NCBI GenBank assembly: GCA_963721115.1
Contig: CAVRIA010000006.1
Span: 248,001 to 312,000 of the forward strand
DNA from: CAVRIA01 sp963721115
GTDB lineage: Bacteria > Desulfobacterota > Binatia > HRBIN30 > CADEER01
Reading direction: 5' to 3'
Length of the DNA: 64,000 nt
The notes under the pieces are model-generated. The model saw only the letters and a list, made by a program, of their open reading frames with translations, was not told the origin of the DNA and ran no database searches. The first letter of the stretch is position 1. The number at the start of each line of letters is the position of its first letter. The translations under genes were made by a program, and so were the position numbers. This document shows positions 35,952 to 46,555 of this stretch, in pieces.

Positions 35952-36128
35952 AACGACTGGGATAGATACCAGTTCGCGCCGGCAAAGGCATCCCCAAAAC
36001 CTTCCGCGCCGGTACGAATCGTCTGATTCGGATCGCCGGCGGCTTTCCGCCGCCGCTTGACTCGCCGTCATGTGGTGATCAGGATGAATGGCTCGGCAGC
36101 TCGCCGAATCCGACAGGGCGGTGAAGAA

Positions 36129-36500
36129 ATGAGATCTGGGGTGATGCGCACGATGACCGGCGTGGCGGTGGGCGCGGTCCTGGCTGGCGTGCTGTTGTTC
36201 GCCCGGTGTCCCCAGGCGCAGGAGCCGGCGAGTCCGAACGAGACGCCGGTCAGTGAGAGCGAGTTGCAGACGTACATCGACGTGTACGGCGCCATGCAGG
36301 CAGACCACGACCTCGACATTCAGAACGTCGTGGCCCAGTACCACCTGACGCTGGAGGAGTTCCGGGACATCGAGCGACGGATCCAGCGCCAGCCGGCGCT
36401 GGTCGACCGCGTGCGCCAGGCGTTGCTCGAGAAGGCCAAGGCGCGCGCCTCGTTCGTCACCCCTCCGACCCTGGGCGTCGAAAACCCCGACACCGAGTAG
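36129..36500 (+). CDS. DUF4168-like secreted protein
   Basis: 123 residues from ATG 36129. A hydrophobic signal (MTGVAVGAVLAGVLLFA) precedes a helical domain with VSESELQTYIDVYGAMQADH, LTLEEFRDIERRIQRQPAL and VRQALLEKAKARA, which matches the outline of DUF4168. Function of the family is unknown; members are periplasmic. It ends at TAG one base before a family B palindrome. The start could also be GTG/ATG at 36141-36146. Confidence 0.7.
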   Translation: MRSGVMRTMTGVAVGAVLAGVLLFARCPQAQEPASPNETPVSESELQTYIDVYGAMQADHDLDIQNVVAQYHLTLEEFRDIERRIQRQPALVDRVRQALLEKAKARASFVTPPTLGVENPDTE

Positions 36501-36592
36501 AAGGTTGTCGAGTTGTTGGGTTGTTCGTTGTTGGTATTCGAAGCTCCGACGACCAACAACTCGACAACGGATAACCCAGCAGGGCGGCTTGG
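36501..36592. repeat. GTTGTT palindromic repeat, family B copy 2
   Basis: Arms TCGAGTTGTTGGGTTGTTCG and CGACCAACAACTCGACAACG with a centre TATTCGAAGCTCC and the tail CAGCAGGGCGGCTTGGG, matching copy 1 at 32257-32354. It starts at the base after the DUF4168-like stop and probably serves as its terminator. Confidence 0.7.
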
Positions 36593-36677
36593 GCGAGCCG
36601 GCGAGCAGCGGCTTGCACTGATGTCGTGGTCATGCGAACTTCGCTTCAGCCGGCGTTTCCGGCGCAGGAGGTCAGGA

Positions 36678-36938
36678 ATGGCAGACGATCACGATGATGG
36701 CCCGATCGATGCTGAGGAGGTGGTGCGCTCGCTCGAAGAAGTGCGAGGCCGCCTCCGCACGGCCATCTGGGCGTTGCACGGCATGCATCAGGATGTCCAA
36801 GCGCTGACCGTCGACGATCTGGCCGGTCTCGAGCAGCTCATGACCGAGACCGTGGATCACCTCCTCACGCCGGCATACGAGGCGGTGAGCCAGATGCTGC
36901 TGGGGGCGAACTCCGGCGGAGCGGTGACCACGCACTGA
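36678..36938 (+). CDS. small acidic helical protein of unknown function
   Basis: 86 residues, MADDHDDGPIDAEEVVRSLE at the start, then a mostly helical sequence (VRGRLRTAIWALHGMHQDVQ, LEQLMTETVDHLL). There is no signal or membrane segment. ATG 36678 has AGGAGG about six bases upstream. No family is recognised. It precedes the next small gene by 20 bases. Confidence 0.6.
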   Translation: MADDHDDGPIDAEEVVRSLEEVRGRLRTAIWALHGMHQDVQALTVDDLAGLEQLMTETVDHLLTPAYEAVSQMLLGANSGGAVTTH

Positions 36939-36958
36939 GCGATCCCATCTCACACTCC

Positions 36959-37267
36959 ATGGCCCGCGTCTGGTTCGTACGTCGCAAGGGTGGCCAGTGG
37001 ATCGCGCCCGGGGGCAAGCCGGCCTTCGAGCTGCCGCTGTCCGCCCTGATCTTCCCGCTCGACCTCGGTGTGCACCGGTCGACCGACGAGAGGCCCGTCG
37101 CCGCGCCGGAGCTTCCGCCCGAGGAGCCCGAAGCGCTGAAGAAGGTGATGATCGAGACGGTGCCGGAGGACCTGCGCCAGTACGAGTTCTCGGGCTACAA
37201 GGCGGGCGTGTACGACTCCCCGTACTCGCCGCACGAAGCCGCCAAGCGGCTCCGATCGATCACCTGA
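36959..37267 (+). CDS. small protein of unknown function
   Basis: 102 residues (MARVWFVRRKGGQWIAPGGK at the start; SPHEAAKRLRSIT at the end). The N-terminal basic/aromatic beta-like part and C-terminal helical part look soluble. No family is recognised. It follows the acidic 86-residue protein by 20 bases and is likely co-transcribed with it. Confidence 0.6.
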   Translation: MARVWFVRRKGGQWIAPGGKPAFELPLSALIFPLDLGVHRSTDERPVAAPELPPEEPEALKKVMIETVPEDLRQYEFSGYKAGVYDSPYSPHEAAKRLRSIT

Positions 37268-37295
37268 AGCGCGCCGCGGCGGCGCCGCAAGCGGG

Positions 37296-37502
37296 TTGAG
37301 CGGGGAATGGACGGATGATCGGTCGCGCGGCGGAGTGGCGATCCTGATCGCCCTGGCGCTCCTCGCCGGCGCCTGCCATTCGAACGACGAGCCCGCCGCG
37401 CTCGACCGCGCCAAGCTGCAGGTCCCCGCGCGAGTCGAGACCCCCGCCTTTCGCAACCTCGGCAAGCGCGGCGCCTCCGATCTGAAGGCGGAGAGCCGGT
37501 GA
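37296..37502 (+). CDS. short lipoprotein
   Basis: Up to 68 residues from TTG 37296, or 55 from GTG 37335 (VAILIALALLAGAC). The lipobox LAGAC is followed by a charged tail of about 40 residues (DEPAALDRAKLQVPARVETP). The shorter form gives a normal lipoprotein signal. Function unknown. Its last codons overlap a family D palindrome. Confidence 0.5.
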   Translation: MSGEWTDDRSRGGVAILIALALLAGACHSNDEPAALDRAKLQVPARVETPAFRNLGKRGASDLKAESR

Positions 37503-37563
37503 GCCGGTTAGCCGGTTCAGCCAGTGAGCGGGTCGCCCGATGTCACCGGCACACCGGCTCACC
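37495..37563. repeat. palindromic repeat, family D copy 2
   Basis: GCCGGTGAGCCGGTTAGCCG on the left and CACCGGCACACCGGCTCACC on the right. It overlaps both stop codons of the convergent short lipoprotein (37502) and His-rich protein (37559), so it doubles as coding sequence and likely bidirectional terminator. Confidence 0.6.
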
Positions 37564-37899
37564 TGTAGTACGCGTCGTAATACCCGTTGGCTCTGCCCCT
37601 GCCGGTACAGGTCCCGGGCGCGGTTCTCGGCGCCGCGGCGGTAGCCGTCGGCGTAGCCCGCCGCGTACGGATCATAGGCCCGGGAAGGGTAGGCGGGCGG
37701 CGCGAGTGCGGATCCGGTCGATCAGGATTCCGCCGACGATGCCGCCGAGAACGCCGATGGCAACGTCCCCGCCGTCGTGATGGCCGTGGCTGTATCCGTA
37801 GTGATAGTGGGGGGCATGACCGCGGCCGCCCCATGCAAACGCGCCCGCCGGCATGAGCAAGAGCGCTGCAATCAGCAGGGTCGCGACGTATTTCGCCAT
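37559..37899 (-). CDS. His/Gly-rich small secreted protein (two frameshifts)
   Basis: A signal peptide (MAKYVATLLIAALLLMPAGA) is followed by a His-rich stretch (HAPHYHYGYSHGHHDGGD) and a Gly-zipper-like membrane-friendly segment (AIGVLGGIVGGILIDRIRTR). The frame then shifts near 37680 into AYDPYAAGYADGYRRGAEN and again near 37605 into GRANGYYDAYYR, ending at 37559. Both shifts equal one extra base. The His cluster could bind metal; the family resembles Gly-zipper envelope proteins. Two in-frame pieces alone would give a truncated product. Confidence 0.55.
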
Positions 37900-38041
37900 C
37901 GTGGCTCTCCTTTGTGGCACGGCCGGGATCGACTCCCGGACGCCCGGCGCGTGCTGAGTTCGCTCTACCTACCTCCATCAACGAAGCCCGCCGCGAAAAG
38001 TTGCGCCGCGCGATCTGCGGGCGCGCTGGACCGGCTCGTCG

Positions 38042-39436
38042 ATGCCCTCTAGGTCCGCCCTTCTCGCCGCCGCGCGCGGTTCTCCTCGCGCTGCTCGTCG
38101 CCGTTCTGGTGCGCGGCTCTCCCGGTCTGTCCCCGGCCGGCGATCGGGCGCTCTTCATCCTCGTGCTCGCGGCCGCCTTGTGGATCAGCGAGGCGCTGCC
38201 GGCGTTCGCGGTGGCCGTGCTCGTCATCGCCCTGGAGGTGCGCGCTGCTCGGGCGGCCGGGAGGCGTCTTCGCCAAGACGCCGAACGACTGGCAGCAGTT
38301 CGTGGTGGTGCTGGGCGACCCGATCATCTGGCTGTTCTTCGGCGGCTTCGTGCTCGCCGCCGCGGCCGCCAAGACGGGGCTCGACCGCGTGCTGGCGGTG
38401 CGGGTCCTCGCCTGGTCGGGGCCCACGCCGGGTGGCCTCCTGCTCGGCGTGCTGGGGTTGAGCTTCGCCTTTTCCATGTTCATGTCGAACACGGCCACGG
38501 CGGCGATGATGCTGGCGGTGGTGGCGCCGGTCGTCGCGGCGATCGATGCCGGCGATCCCTTCGGCAAGGCGCTGCTCATCGCGGTCGCCTTCGGCGCCAA
38601 CATCGGCGGCATGGGCACGATCGTCGGCACGCCGCCCAACGCCATCGCCGTCGGCCTGCTCGATGAGCTTCCCGGCCAGAGGATCGACTTCCTGCAGTGG
38701 ATGTTGCTCGCTCTTCCGCCCAGCCTGTTGCTCGGCGCCGTCACGTGGGCTGTATCTGCGCCTGCGCTACGCGAGCCACGCGTCGAATCTGAGGATCGCG
38801 GCCCTGAGACCGCCCGAGGGTCCGCCGGCGGCGATGCCGCCGTGGCAGCGTCCGGTGGTCGCCGTCACCTTCGCGGCGACGGTCCTGCTGTGGATGACCG
38901 GCCAGTGGCATCGCGTCCCCGCCACCGCGGTTGCGCTCGTGCCGATCGTGGTCTTCTCTTCGACCGGCATCCTCGACGGGCGCGACATCCGCTCGCTGTC
39001 GTGGGACGTGCTGCTGCTGATGGTCGGCGGGCTGGCGCTCGGTGTCGGCGTGAAGGAAACGGGTCTGGCCGAATGGCTCGTATCGGCGTTGCCGCTGGAG
39101 GGCATGGGCACGGCCGGCGCTATTCTGATGATCTCCTACGCCGCCGTGGCGCTCTCCAACTTCATGAGCAACACCGCGGCGGCGAACATCCTCCTACCGA
39201 TCGGCATGGCGTTGATGAGCGGGCTGGAATCGCACATCGCGGTGCCGATCGCGCTCGCCGCCTCGGCGGCCATGTGCCTGCCCATCTCGACGCCGACGAA
39301 CGCCATCGTCTTCGCCGCCGGCCGCCTGGAGACCCGCGACCTGCTCGCCGGCGGCCTGCTCATCGGCGCGCTCGCGCCGATCCTCTCCTGCGCCTGGATC
39401 TCGCTCGTCTGGGACTGGGTGGCCCGCGCCGGTTGA
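38042..39436 (+). CDS. SLC13/DASS family anion transporter (frameshifted)
   Basis: About 460 residues when the frames are joined. The N-terminal part (LLALLVAVLVRG, ALFILVLAAALWISEALPAF) is in the frame containing 38100-38240. The middle (IIWLFFGGFVLAAAAAKTGL, MSNTATAAMM, GTIVGTPPNAIAVGL) is one frame on, and the last part (WDVLLLMVGGLALGVGVKET, NFMSNTAAANILLPIG, PTNAIVFAAG) one more. The SNT and TPPNA/TPTNA motifs are the Na+/substrate hairpin sites of DASS transporters for di/tricarboxylates or sulfate. Shifts near 38090, 38255 and 38748 each equal one extra base. No co-transcribed metabolic gene indicates the substrate. Confidence 0.78.
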
Positions 39437-39531
39437 CGGGAGCCGGAGACCGGCACGGCGCCGACCGCTCGGAAAACGGATTGCAAAGCGCCGCGCCCGC
39501 GATTAAGTCCGCATCAGGCCCGTCAGGTTCC

Positions 39532-39618
39532 GGAGGGGTGGCCGAGTCAGGTTTAAGGCACCGGTCTTGAAAACCGGCGGCCCGCAAGGGCCCGGGGGTT
39601 CGAATCCCTCCCCCTCCG
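39532..39618 (+). tRNA. tRNA-Ser (anticodon TGA)
   Basis: Acceptor arms GGAGGGG (39532-39538) and CCCCTCC (39611-39617) pair fully, followed by discriminator G. The anticodon stem is CCGGT/ACCGG with loop CTTGAAA; the anticodon TGA is at 39568-39570. A long variable arm (CGGCCCGCAAGGGCCCG) and the T-loop GGTTCGAATCC are present, as expected for a class II tRNA. The 3' CCA is not encoded. A T-rich run follows (TTTTCCTTTCT). Confidence 0.95.
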
Positions 39619-39662
39619 CTTTTCCTTTCTGTCGCTGGTGCGCCGTCGGAGCCGCCACGGGC

Positions 39663-41194
39663 CTAGTCGGTGGCGCGGAAGCGGCTCGCGGTACTCACGC
39701 TCGGGTCGGCGAACTCCGCCTCGAGGCAGGAGGTGGTCCCGCCCGTATGCTGGAGGAGCCGCAACCGCAGCGGCGTGGTCAGCGGCAGCGACGGCGACGA
39801 CTCGCCCAGGATGGTCGCGGCGAGCGCCGTCCTCTTCTCGTTGGCCCTGAGAGACAAGCGCCGAATCGGCCCCGAGCGGTCCCTGTAGAGGAACCCGGAA
39901 TGGGTGGCCCGCCACGCGCCGCCCTGCGCCGTTTCGACGAACGCCCCATCCGGAGTTTCCAGGCAGATCTCGTAGTCGGTATCGACGGTCGGGTCGCCGA
40001 AGCCCGGCGCGAGCGCGCTGTGCTTCCAACGCCAGCGCGTCGCCACCTTCCCATCCCGCATGCGTACGGTCACCCGCGCGACGGTGTCCGCGCGCGTGCA
40101 GAGCGCGCTCGTCGGGCATGCGCAGGTGGCGCCGGGACAGAGCCGGCCGGCGACGTCGACGGGGCCGAAGGTTCCGTCGAGCCCGCAGTAGACCGTGGTC
40201 GAGCCGCTGAAAGTTCGGCCGTCCGCGCTCGCCGTGCCCTCGATGGCCTGAACGCACGAGGCGACGAGGAAGGTGAACGGCGTCATCGCCAGGAAGTCGC
40301 CGGTGGCCGGATCTACCGAGCCGACGCCGGGTGGGAAGCCGGGAAGGTTCGCCTGCAGCACGGCGCCGCTCTGCGCGAAATACATCACCCCGGGTAGGGC
40401 GACGGGTCCCGGAGGCGGGCCGACGAGCTCCCAGGCGCCGCTCAGATCGAGAGCGCCGGCGCACTCCGGCGCAATCGGCCCGCCAACGCACGACCCGGTC
40501 GCGCAGGTGTCGGCCGTCGTGCACGCGTTCCCGTCGTCGCACGGGCCCGTGTTCGCCGGGTGAGTACACGCGGCACCGGCGTCGCAGACGTCGTCGGTGC
40601 ACTCGTTTCCGTCGTCCGTGCAGGCCGTTCCGGGGGGTGCAGACGGATGCTGGCACTGCCCGGCGCCGTCGCATTGGTCGAGCGTGCAGGAGTCGAGGTC
40701 GGCGGTGCACGCGGTGCCCGGCGGATCGAAGAGACACGCCGGCGAGCAGCAGTCGCCTGCGGCCGTGTTGCCGTCCTCGCAGTCCTCGGCCGCATCGACG
40801 ACGCCGTTGCCGCACTTGGTGCCGCTCACCGGGCTCACGATCGTGTCGCAGACCGCGGTGCCGGAGAAGACCTCGCCGTCTCCCGTGCCGACGATCGTGA
40901 CCGAGCCGGGCGTCTCGCAGAGACCGAGCAAGACGCCGCTGGTGCTGAACTCCCCCGTCGTCGGATCGACCGTTCCCGCCAGGTCGAACGTATAGACGTC
41001 GGAGCCGAACGTGCACGGTCCGTCGATTGCGAGCGAGGTCCCGCCTGCGCGAACGTCAGGGCGCAGGGAACGGTGAAGGGGACGACGAGTTGGCTGACGT
41101 AGTCGCCGCTCAGGTCGACCGCTGCCGCAGGTGTCGCGGCGATGAGACCTAGAATCAGCAATGTAGGGCCGATTGCAGACTTTCGTCCGGGCAT
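39663..41194 (-). CDS. secreted Cys-rich protein with Myxococcus-type repeats (one frameshift)
   Basis: Signal peptide from ATG 41194 (PTLLILGLIAATPAAA), ribosome site GGAGGGAG. Two similar lipocalin-like beta domains (DLSGDYVSQLVVPF and DLSGAWELVGPPPG) surround a Cys-rich block: CGNGVVDAAEDCEDGN, CTDDGNECTDDVCD and CDDGNACTTADTC, which fit the Myxococcus Cys-rich (DUF4215-like) repeats. The frame shifts near 41045; one base is missing in a G run, since AQAG then TSLAIDGPC continues in the next frame. The C-terminus is a third beta domain (VRMRDGKVATRWRWKHSAL). Extracellular; function unknown. Confidence 0.75.
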
Positions 41195-41300
41195 CGCTCC
41201 CTCCCCGAGCGGCCAGCGAGCTACGAGACGAGATTGCTCCCGCCACTGGCTTGCGGTCAAGCGAAAGTTGGGAGGGGGCAGATGGCGTGAGCGGTGACTG

Positions 41301-41424
41301 GATTTTGCACACAAACTTCTCTCTCGATGCTCTTTGCCTTTGCCTGAATTTGTTCGCTTCCGGCGGAGGCAAAGGCACAGGCGAGCCAAAGGCGAGGCTC
41401 AGAAAAGACTTTTTGTGCAAAGCC
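41301..41424. repeat. imperfect inverted-repeat element, family I
   Basis: End sequences ATTTTGCACACAAACTTCTC (left) and GACTTTTTGTGCAAAGCC (right) are near inverted copies; inside, CTTTGCCTTTGCC pairs with GGCAAAGGC. It lies in the 335-base divergent gap between the Cys-rich protein and the repeat exoprotein, so it may separate or carry their promoters. No ORF is plausible. Confidence 0.5.
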
Positions 41425-41528
41425 GGTGATTTCGTCACGCTGCGCCCCCGCAACGATTGAGTTTGACGAAACAGCGGGATCGAATGTAGGTGTTCGGGCT
41501 GGGAGAAGCATAAGGAGAGGAGGGAGAC

Positions 41529-43400
41529 ATGCGCTGGGGCGACTCTCGACATCTAGGCCGAGTGCGAGTGTGGGTGGGGGGCCTCTTCCTCCTCTCGATC
41601 TGCGCCAGCCCGGTCGCCGCGCAGTTCGTGCGGCTCGGCTCCGAGTTCACGGTGTCGGCCTCGCCCTCCGTCTACGGAGTCGCGGCCGCGCCGGACGGCG
41701 ACTTCGTCGTCGTCTGGGACGGTGACGACGGAAGCTACAACGGCGTCTTCGGGCGGCGTTACATGAGCAACGGCCAGGCCATCGGCACTGAGTTCCAGGT
41801 CAACTCGTACACGAGCGACGATCAGGAGCATGCGGACGTTGCCGTCGCCGGCGACGGGTCGTTCGTCGTCGCGTGGACCGACGCGCTCCTGGATGGCGAC
41901 AAGAACGGTGTGTTCGCGCAGCGCTACTCGTCTTCGGGGCAGAGAGCCGGCACGCAGTTCCAGGTCAACACCTATACGCCCGGCTATCAATTCGGTATGC
42001 AGGTCGCGGCAGGTCCGACAGGGGACTTCGCCGTGGTCTGGACGAGCCTCGGAAGTCAGGACGGCGCCAGCGGTGGCGTGTTCGGGCAGCGTTTCAACAG
42101 CAGCGGCCAGACGCTGGGAACCGAGTTCCTCGTCAACACCTTCACCCAGACCACACAGGGCCGGACGGACATCGCGTCCGACGCCGCGGGAAATTTCGTC
42201 GTCGTCTGGTACAGCGGCAGCTTCTTCACCTCCGACCCCGGGCAGGACGGAAGCAGCTACGGTATCTTCGGGCAGCGTTACGCGAGCGCCGGCCAGAGGG
42301 TGGGAACCGAGTTCCAGGTCAACACGTACACGACCGACGGCCAGGAATTTCCCGCCGTCGGCGTCGACTCGGATGGCGATTTCGTCGTCGCCTGGGAGGC
42401 CCGGTTCGGCGACCTTTTCGCCCAGCGCTTCGGCAGTACCGGCGCGGCTCTCGGGACCGAGTTTCAGGTGAACGGTTACACCGCCGTCGGCAGCCTGCAA
42501 AACTTCCCGCAGGTGGCGCTCGATCCGGACGGCGACTTCACGATCGTCTGGTTCGACAACAGCGGCGGTCGCGACGGCAGTGCGCGGGGCGTGTTCGGCC
42601 GCCGCTATGCGAGCACCGGGACGCTCCTCGGCTCCGAGTTCCAGGTCAACACCTACACGCCCGGCGACCAGTGGTTCGCCTTCATCGCCTCGCAAGGCGA
42701 CGATGCCGCCGTCGTCGCCTGGCGCTCGGTCAACCAGGGCCTGATCGCGCAGCGCTTCGGCCCGGTGCAGCCGGCCGATACCCCGACGGCTACGCCCACC
42801 GTCACACCGACCGCGAGCCCGAGCGCCACTCCGACGTTCACTGCGACCGATACCCCGACCGCGACGCCCACTGACACGCCGACGGCGACGCCGACCGAGA
42901 CCCCGACTTCAACCGAGACGTCGACTGCGACCGCTACGCCGACCGCGACTGGAACCGAGACGCCGACTTCGACGCCGGTGAGCCCCGTGCTCGAGATGAA
43001 TCTGATGCCGGGAGCGCCGCGCGCCGGGGGAACGGGCGATCCCGGGCTCGCCGACGGCTGCATCCTCATCTGCGCCGCCGGACCCAACGGGCAGAGCGAC
43101 ACGAGCGCGGGCGCGGGCATGTGCGAGGGGGACGACGTCCTCGCCGGCAGCGGCGGCACCGATCCGAGCGGCGCCTTCCAGAGCGGCGGCCAGCCGGGTA
43201 TCCCGCTCAACCCCGCGCCGGAGAACGGCGAGCTGCTGTGCGTCTTCGACGTCTGCGGTGGCGTCGGCGGGAACTGCCTGCTGGTCAGCGGCGCCGCTCC
43301 TGCGCCGGCCCTGTCCGGGAGGATGCTGGGAGCGGCGGTCCTGCTGCTGCTCGCCCTGGCGGCGGTCGGTATCGTCCGGCTGCGGAGTCTGTCCGGATGA
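41529..43400 (+). CDS. secreted repeat protein with Thr/Pro linker and C-terminal sorting tail
   Basis: 623 residues. Signal peptide (VGGLFLLSICASPVAA). Residues about 36-410 hold seven to eight units of about 45-60 residues on the pattern GTEFQVNTYT, then DGDFVVVW, then VFGQRYASSGQ, probably a beta-propeller or solenoid. A Thr/Pro-rich linker spans about 418-482 and a Cys-containing domain about 485-590. The C-terminus is PALSGRMLGAAVLLLLALAA followed by VGIVRLRS, a hydrophobic stretch with a basic end similar to IPTL-CTERM-type sorting signals. AAGGAGAGGAGGGAG precedes the ATG. Likely cell-surface anchored. Confidence 0.78.
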   Translation: MRWGDSRHLGRVRVWVGGLFLLSICASPVAAQFVRLGSEFTVSASPSVYGVAAAPDGDFVVVWDGDDGSYNGVFGRRYMSNGQAIGTEFQVNSYTSDDQEHADVAVAGDGSFVVAWTDALLDGDKNGVFAQRYSSSGQRAGTQFQVNTYTPGYQFGMQVAAGPTGDFAVVWTSLGSQDGASGGVFGQRFNSSGQTLGTEFLVNTFTQTTQGRTDIASDAAGNFVVVWYSGSFFTSDPGQDGSSYGIFGQRYASAGQRVGTEFQVNTYTTDGQEFPAVGVDSDGDFVVAWEARFGDLFAQRFGSTGAALGTEFQVNGYTAVGSLQNFPQVALDPDGDFTIVWFDNSGGRDGSARGVFGRRYASTGTLLGSEFQVNTYTPGDQWFAFIASQGDDAAVVAWRSVNQGLIAQRFGPVQPADTPTATPTVTPTASPSATPTFTATDTPTATPTDTPTATPTETPTSTETSTATATPTATGTETPTSTPVSPVLEMNLMPGAPRAGGTGDPGLADGCILICAAGPNGQSDTSAGAGMCEGDDVLAGSGGTDPSGAFQSGGQPGIPLNPAPENGELLCVFDVCGGVGGNCLLVSGAAPAPALSGRMLGAAVLLLLALAAVGIVRLRSLSG

Positions 43401-43456
43401 TGCGCCGCCCGGGCTTCGATCGATTGCCGAATTCTCCGGAAGCGGGCAGCTCTCGA

Positions 43457-43672
43457 TCACTGCTCGCTTTCGCCAGCGACTGCCGCCTTGGGGCGCTCTT
43501 TCGCGTAGGGAATCGGGCGCGAGTAGTCCGCCATCAGGAAGGTCGCGCGCACGACGTCGACCGCGATCCTGCAGCGCGGGCAGAGCGGGTGCATCGTGCT
43601 ACCGCTGACGCCTTCCAGATAGGACAGGGCGGAGTTGCAGTGCGGGCAAGGCCCAAACCAAGCTGATGCCAT
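43457..43672 (-). CDS. small zinc-ribbon protein
   Basis: 71 residues. Two CxxC knuckles, GPCPHCNS and PLCPRCRI, are 22 residues apart, which should bind one Zn. The C-terminal 30 residues are basic and Pro-rich. No signal peptide. AAAGGAG lies upstream of the ATG. It is divergent from the helicase gene and convergent with the repeat exoprotein. A regulatory or nucleic-acid-binding role is possible but not shown. Confidence 0.7.
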   Translation of the reverse strand: MASAWFGPCPHCNSALSYLEGVSGSTMHPLCPRCRIAVDVVRATFLMADYSRPIPYAKERPKAAVAGESEQ

Positions 43673-43978
43673 GGGAGGAGACTCCTTTCGTGCCGTCGCC
43701 GAGTACCCGACAGCGGGTTGCCTCCTCCTCCACCTTCCTCACAGCTCCACGCGTCCAGCATCGCGTCTCTCGACCTGAACCGCAAGGGGCGCGCTCGGTT
43801 GCGACGCTCGGCCCGGGTGTGTTATGTATGAGCTTCTTCTATTTTGTCCGCCCCCACGCCCTCCCGCCGCGCCACAGCCGTACGGACTCCCGATTCCCCG
43901 TCCCTGTCCACAGTCGGCGCACCAACACACCCATCTCCCCCGGTTACCCGCGCCGCCCGGCTGCAAGAGGCGCCCTAC

Positions 43979-45145
<1,167 letters not shown>

Positions 45146-45151
45146 TTCGAT

Positions 45152-45217
45152 CGGTGATCAGTGATCAGCGATCAGTAACTGGCAACTGGTCACTGATCAC
45201 TGGTAACTGATCACTGA
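45152..45217. repeat. palindromic repeat of TGATCA units
   Basis: GTGATCAGTGATCAGCGATC on the left and GTCACTGATCACTGGTAACTG with ATCACTGA on the right; the core ACTGATCACT is itself palindromic. It lies between the helicase and the enoyl-CoA hydratase genes on the same strand and may end the helicase transcript. Similar in style to family D. Confidence 0.6.
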
Positions 45218-45237
45218 GAACGCCGGGGGAGGACGCG

Positions 45238-46032
45238 ATGAACTACGCCGACTACCAACACCTGCGCTTCGAGACCAGGCCGAACGGGGTGCTTCTGCTC
45301 ACGCTCGACAGACCGCCGGTGAACGCCACCGATGCGCGCATGCACGGAGAGCTCACTGAGGTTTGGAAGACGATCGACGCGGACCCGAAGGTGCGCGTCG
45401 TGCTCGTCACCGGCGCCGGCAAGGCGTTCTCCGCCGGCGGCGACCTCGAGCTGCTCGAGGAGATGGCCGGCAACGCGGAGGCGGTCGGGCGCAGCCTGCG
45501 CGAGGCGGCGGACATCGTCTACAACATGATCAACCTCGACAAGCCGATCGTCTCGGCGATCAACGGCGTCGCCGTCGGGGCCGGGCTGGCGGTGGCGCTG
45601 ATGGCGGACATCTCGATCATGTCGGAGACGGCTCGCCTCACCGACGGCCACCTGCGCCTCGGCGTCGCCGCCGGGGACCATGCCGCGATCGTCTGGCCGC
45701 TGCTGTGCGGCATGGCGAAGGCCAAGTACTACCTGATGACGGCGGAGTTCGTCGGCGGGAAGGAGGCCGAGCGCATCGGCCTGGTGAGCCTGTGCGCGCC
45801 CGCCGAGCAGCTGATGGACAAGGCGTGGGAGGTGGCCGACCGCCTCGCCGCCGGCCCCCAGCAGGCGCTGCGCAAGACCAAGCGGGCGCTCAACCACTGG
45901 CTGCGCGCGGCGGGACCGATCTTCGAGACCTCGCTCGCCGGCGAGATGCTCGACTTCCTCGGCGCCGACGTGAAGGAAGGGATCGCGGCGCTGAAGGAGC
46001 GCCGCCCGCCGCGCTTTCCCTCGGCGAGGTGA
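45238..46032 (+). CDS. enoyl-CoA hydratase/isomerase family protein
   Basis: 264 residues with a strong ribosome site GGGGGAGGA. Crotonase-fold signatures: LLTLDRPPVNATDARM, GKAFSAGGDLELLE (first oxyanion-hole segment) and INGVAVGAGLAVALMADISI (second). The catalytic-Glu region is atypical: LTDGHLRLGVAAGDHAAIVW has no Glu at the usual 144/164-type positions, so the reaction could be isomerisation, hydration or something else. It could act with the acyl-CoA dehydrogenase operon 30 kb away. Confidence 0.87.
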   Translation: MNYADYQHLRFETRPNGVLLLTLDRPPVNATDARMHGELTEVWKTIDADPKVRVVLVTGAGKAFSAGGDLELLEEMAGNAEAVGRSLREAADIVYNMINLDKPIVSAINGVAVGAGLAVALMADISIMSETARLTDGHLRLGVAAGDHAAIVWPLLCGMAKAKYYLMTAEFVGGKEAERIGLVSLCAPAEQLMDKAWEVADRLAAGPQQALRKTKRALNHWLRAAGPIFETSLAGEMLDFLGADVKEGIAALKERRPPRFPSAR

Positions 46033-46046
46033 GCGGAATCGCCCCG

Positions 46047-46538
46047 ATGAGAAGAGCGCGCCTTCGTTGTGTGGGCGCCGCCGCCGCGCTGGTCGCCGCG
46101 CTGGCGCTCGGCGCCTGCCACTCGCGGCCCGATTCGCCCGAGGAGCAGATCCGGGCCCTCATTGCGAAGGCGGAGAAGGCCGCCGAGCAGGGCGACGTCG
46201 CGACCCTGAAGGACATCATCTCGGAGCGCTACTCAGACCCCGAGCGCGGCGGCAAACGCGCCGTGGTCGGCGTGATCGGCTATTACCTGCTGCAGCACCG
46301 CTCGATCCATCTGCTCACGCAGGTGCACGACATCGAGTTTCCGGAGCCCGGCCACGCCGAGTGCACGGTGTTCGTCGGCATGGCGGCGCGCCCGATCGAG
46401 GCGATCGGCGAGCTCGGCGCCCTACACGCCGACATCTACCGGATCGAGTTCACCGCGATGCAGGAAAAGCGGGCGGAATGGAAAGTGACGCGCGCCGACT
46501 GGCGTCCGGCGGCGCTCGACGACCTCGCGCCGGAGTGA
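46047..46538 (+). CDS. NTF2/SnoaL-like lipoprotein
   Basis: 163 residues. Signal ends in LALGAC (lipobox). The mature part starts with a helix typical of NTF2-like folds (PEEQIRALIAKAEKAAEQGD, VATLKDIISERYSD) followed by beta strands (LLTQVHDIEFPEP, AECTVFVGMAARP, YRIEFTAM, WKVTRADWRPA). Function unknown. ATG 46047 is preferred; GTG 46029, 15 bases after... the enoyl-CoA hydratase stop region, is a possible earlier start. The gene follows the hydratase closely and may share its transcript. Confidence 0.72.
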   Translation: MRRARLRCVGAAAALVAALALGACHSRPDSPEEQIRALIAKAEKAAEQGDVATLKDIISERYSDPERGGKRAVVGVIGYYLLQHRSIHLLTQVHDIEFPEPGHAECTVFVGMAARPIEAIGELGALHADIYRIEFTAMQEKRAEWKVTRADWRPAALDDLAPE

Positions 46539-46555
46539 GCGGACCGCGCAGCCTG

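Noticed and set aside
41301..41440. Riboswitch (cyclic-di-GMP-like) because of GCAAAGCC next to paired arms
   Set aside because: The conserved core positions of GEMM-type switches are not present, and the sequence is explained by an inverted-repeat element.
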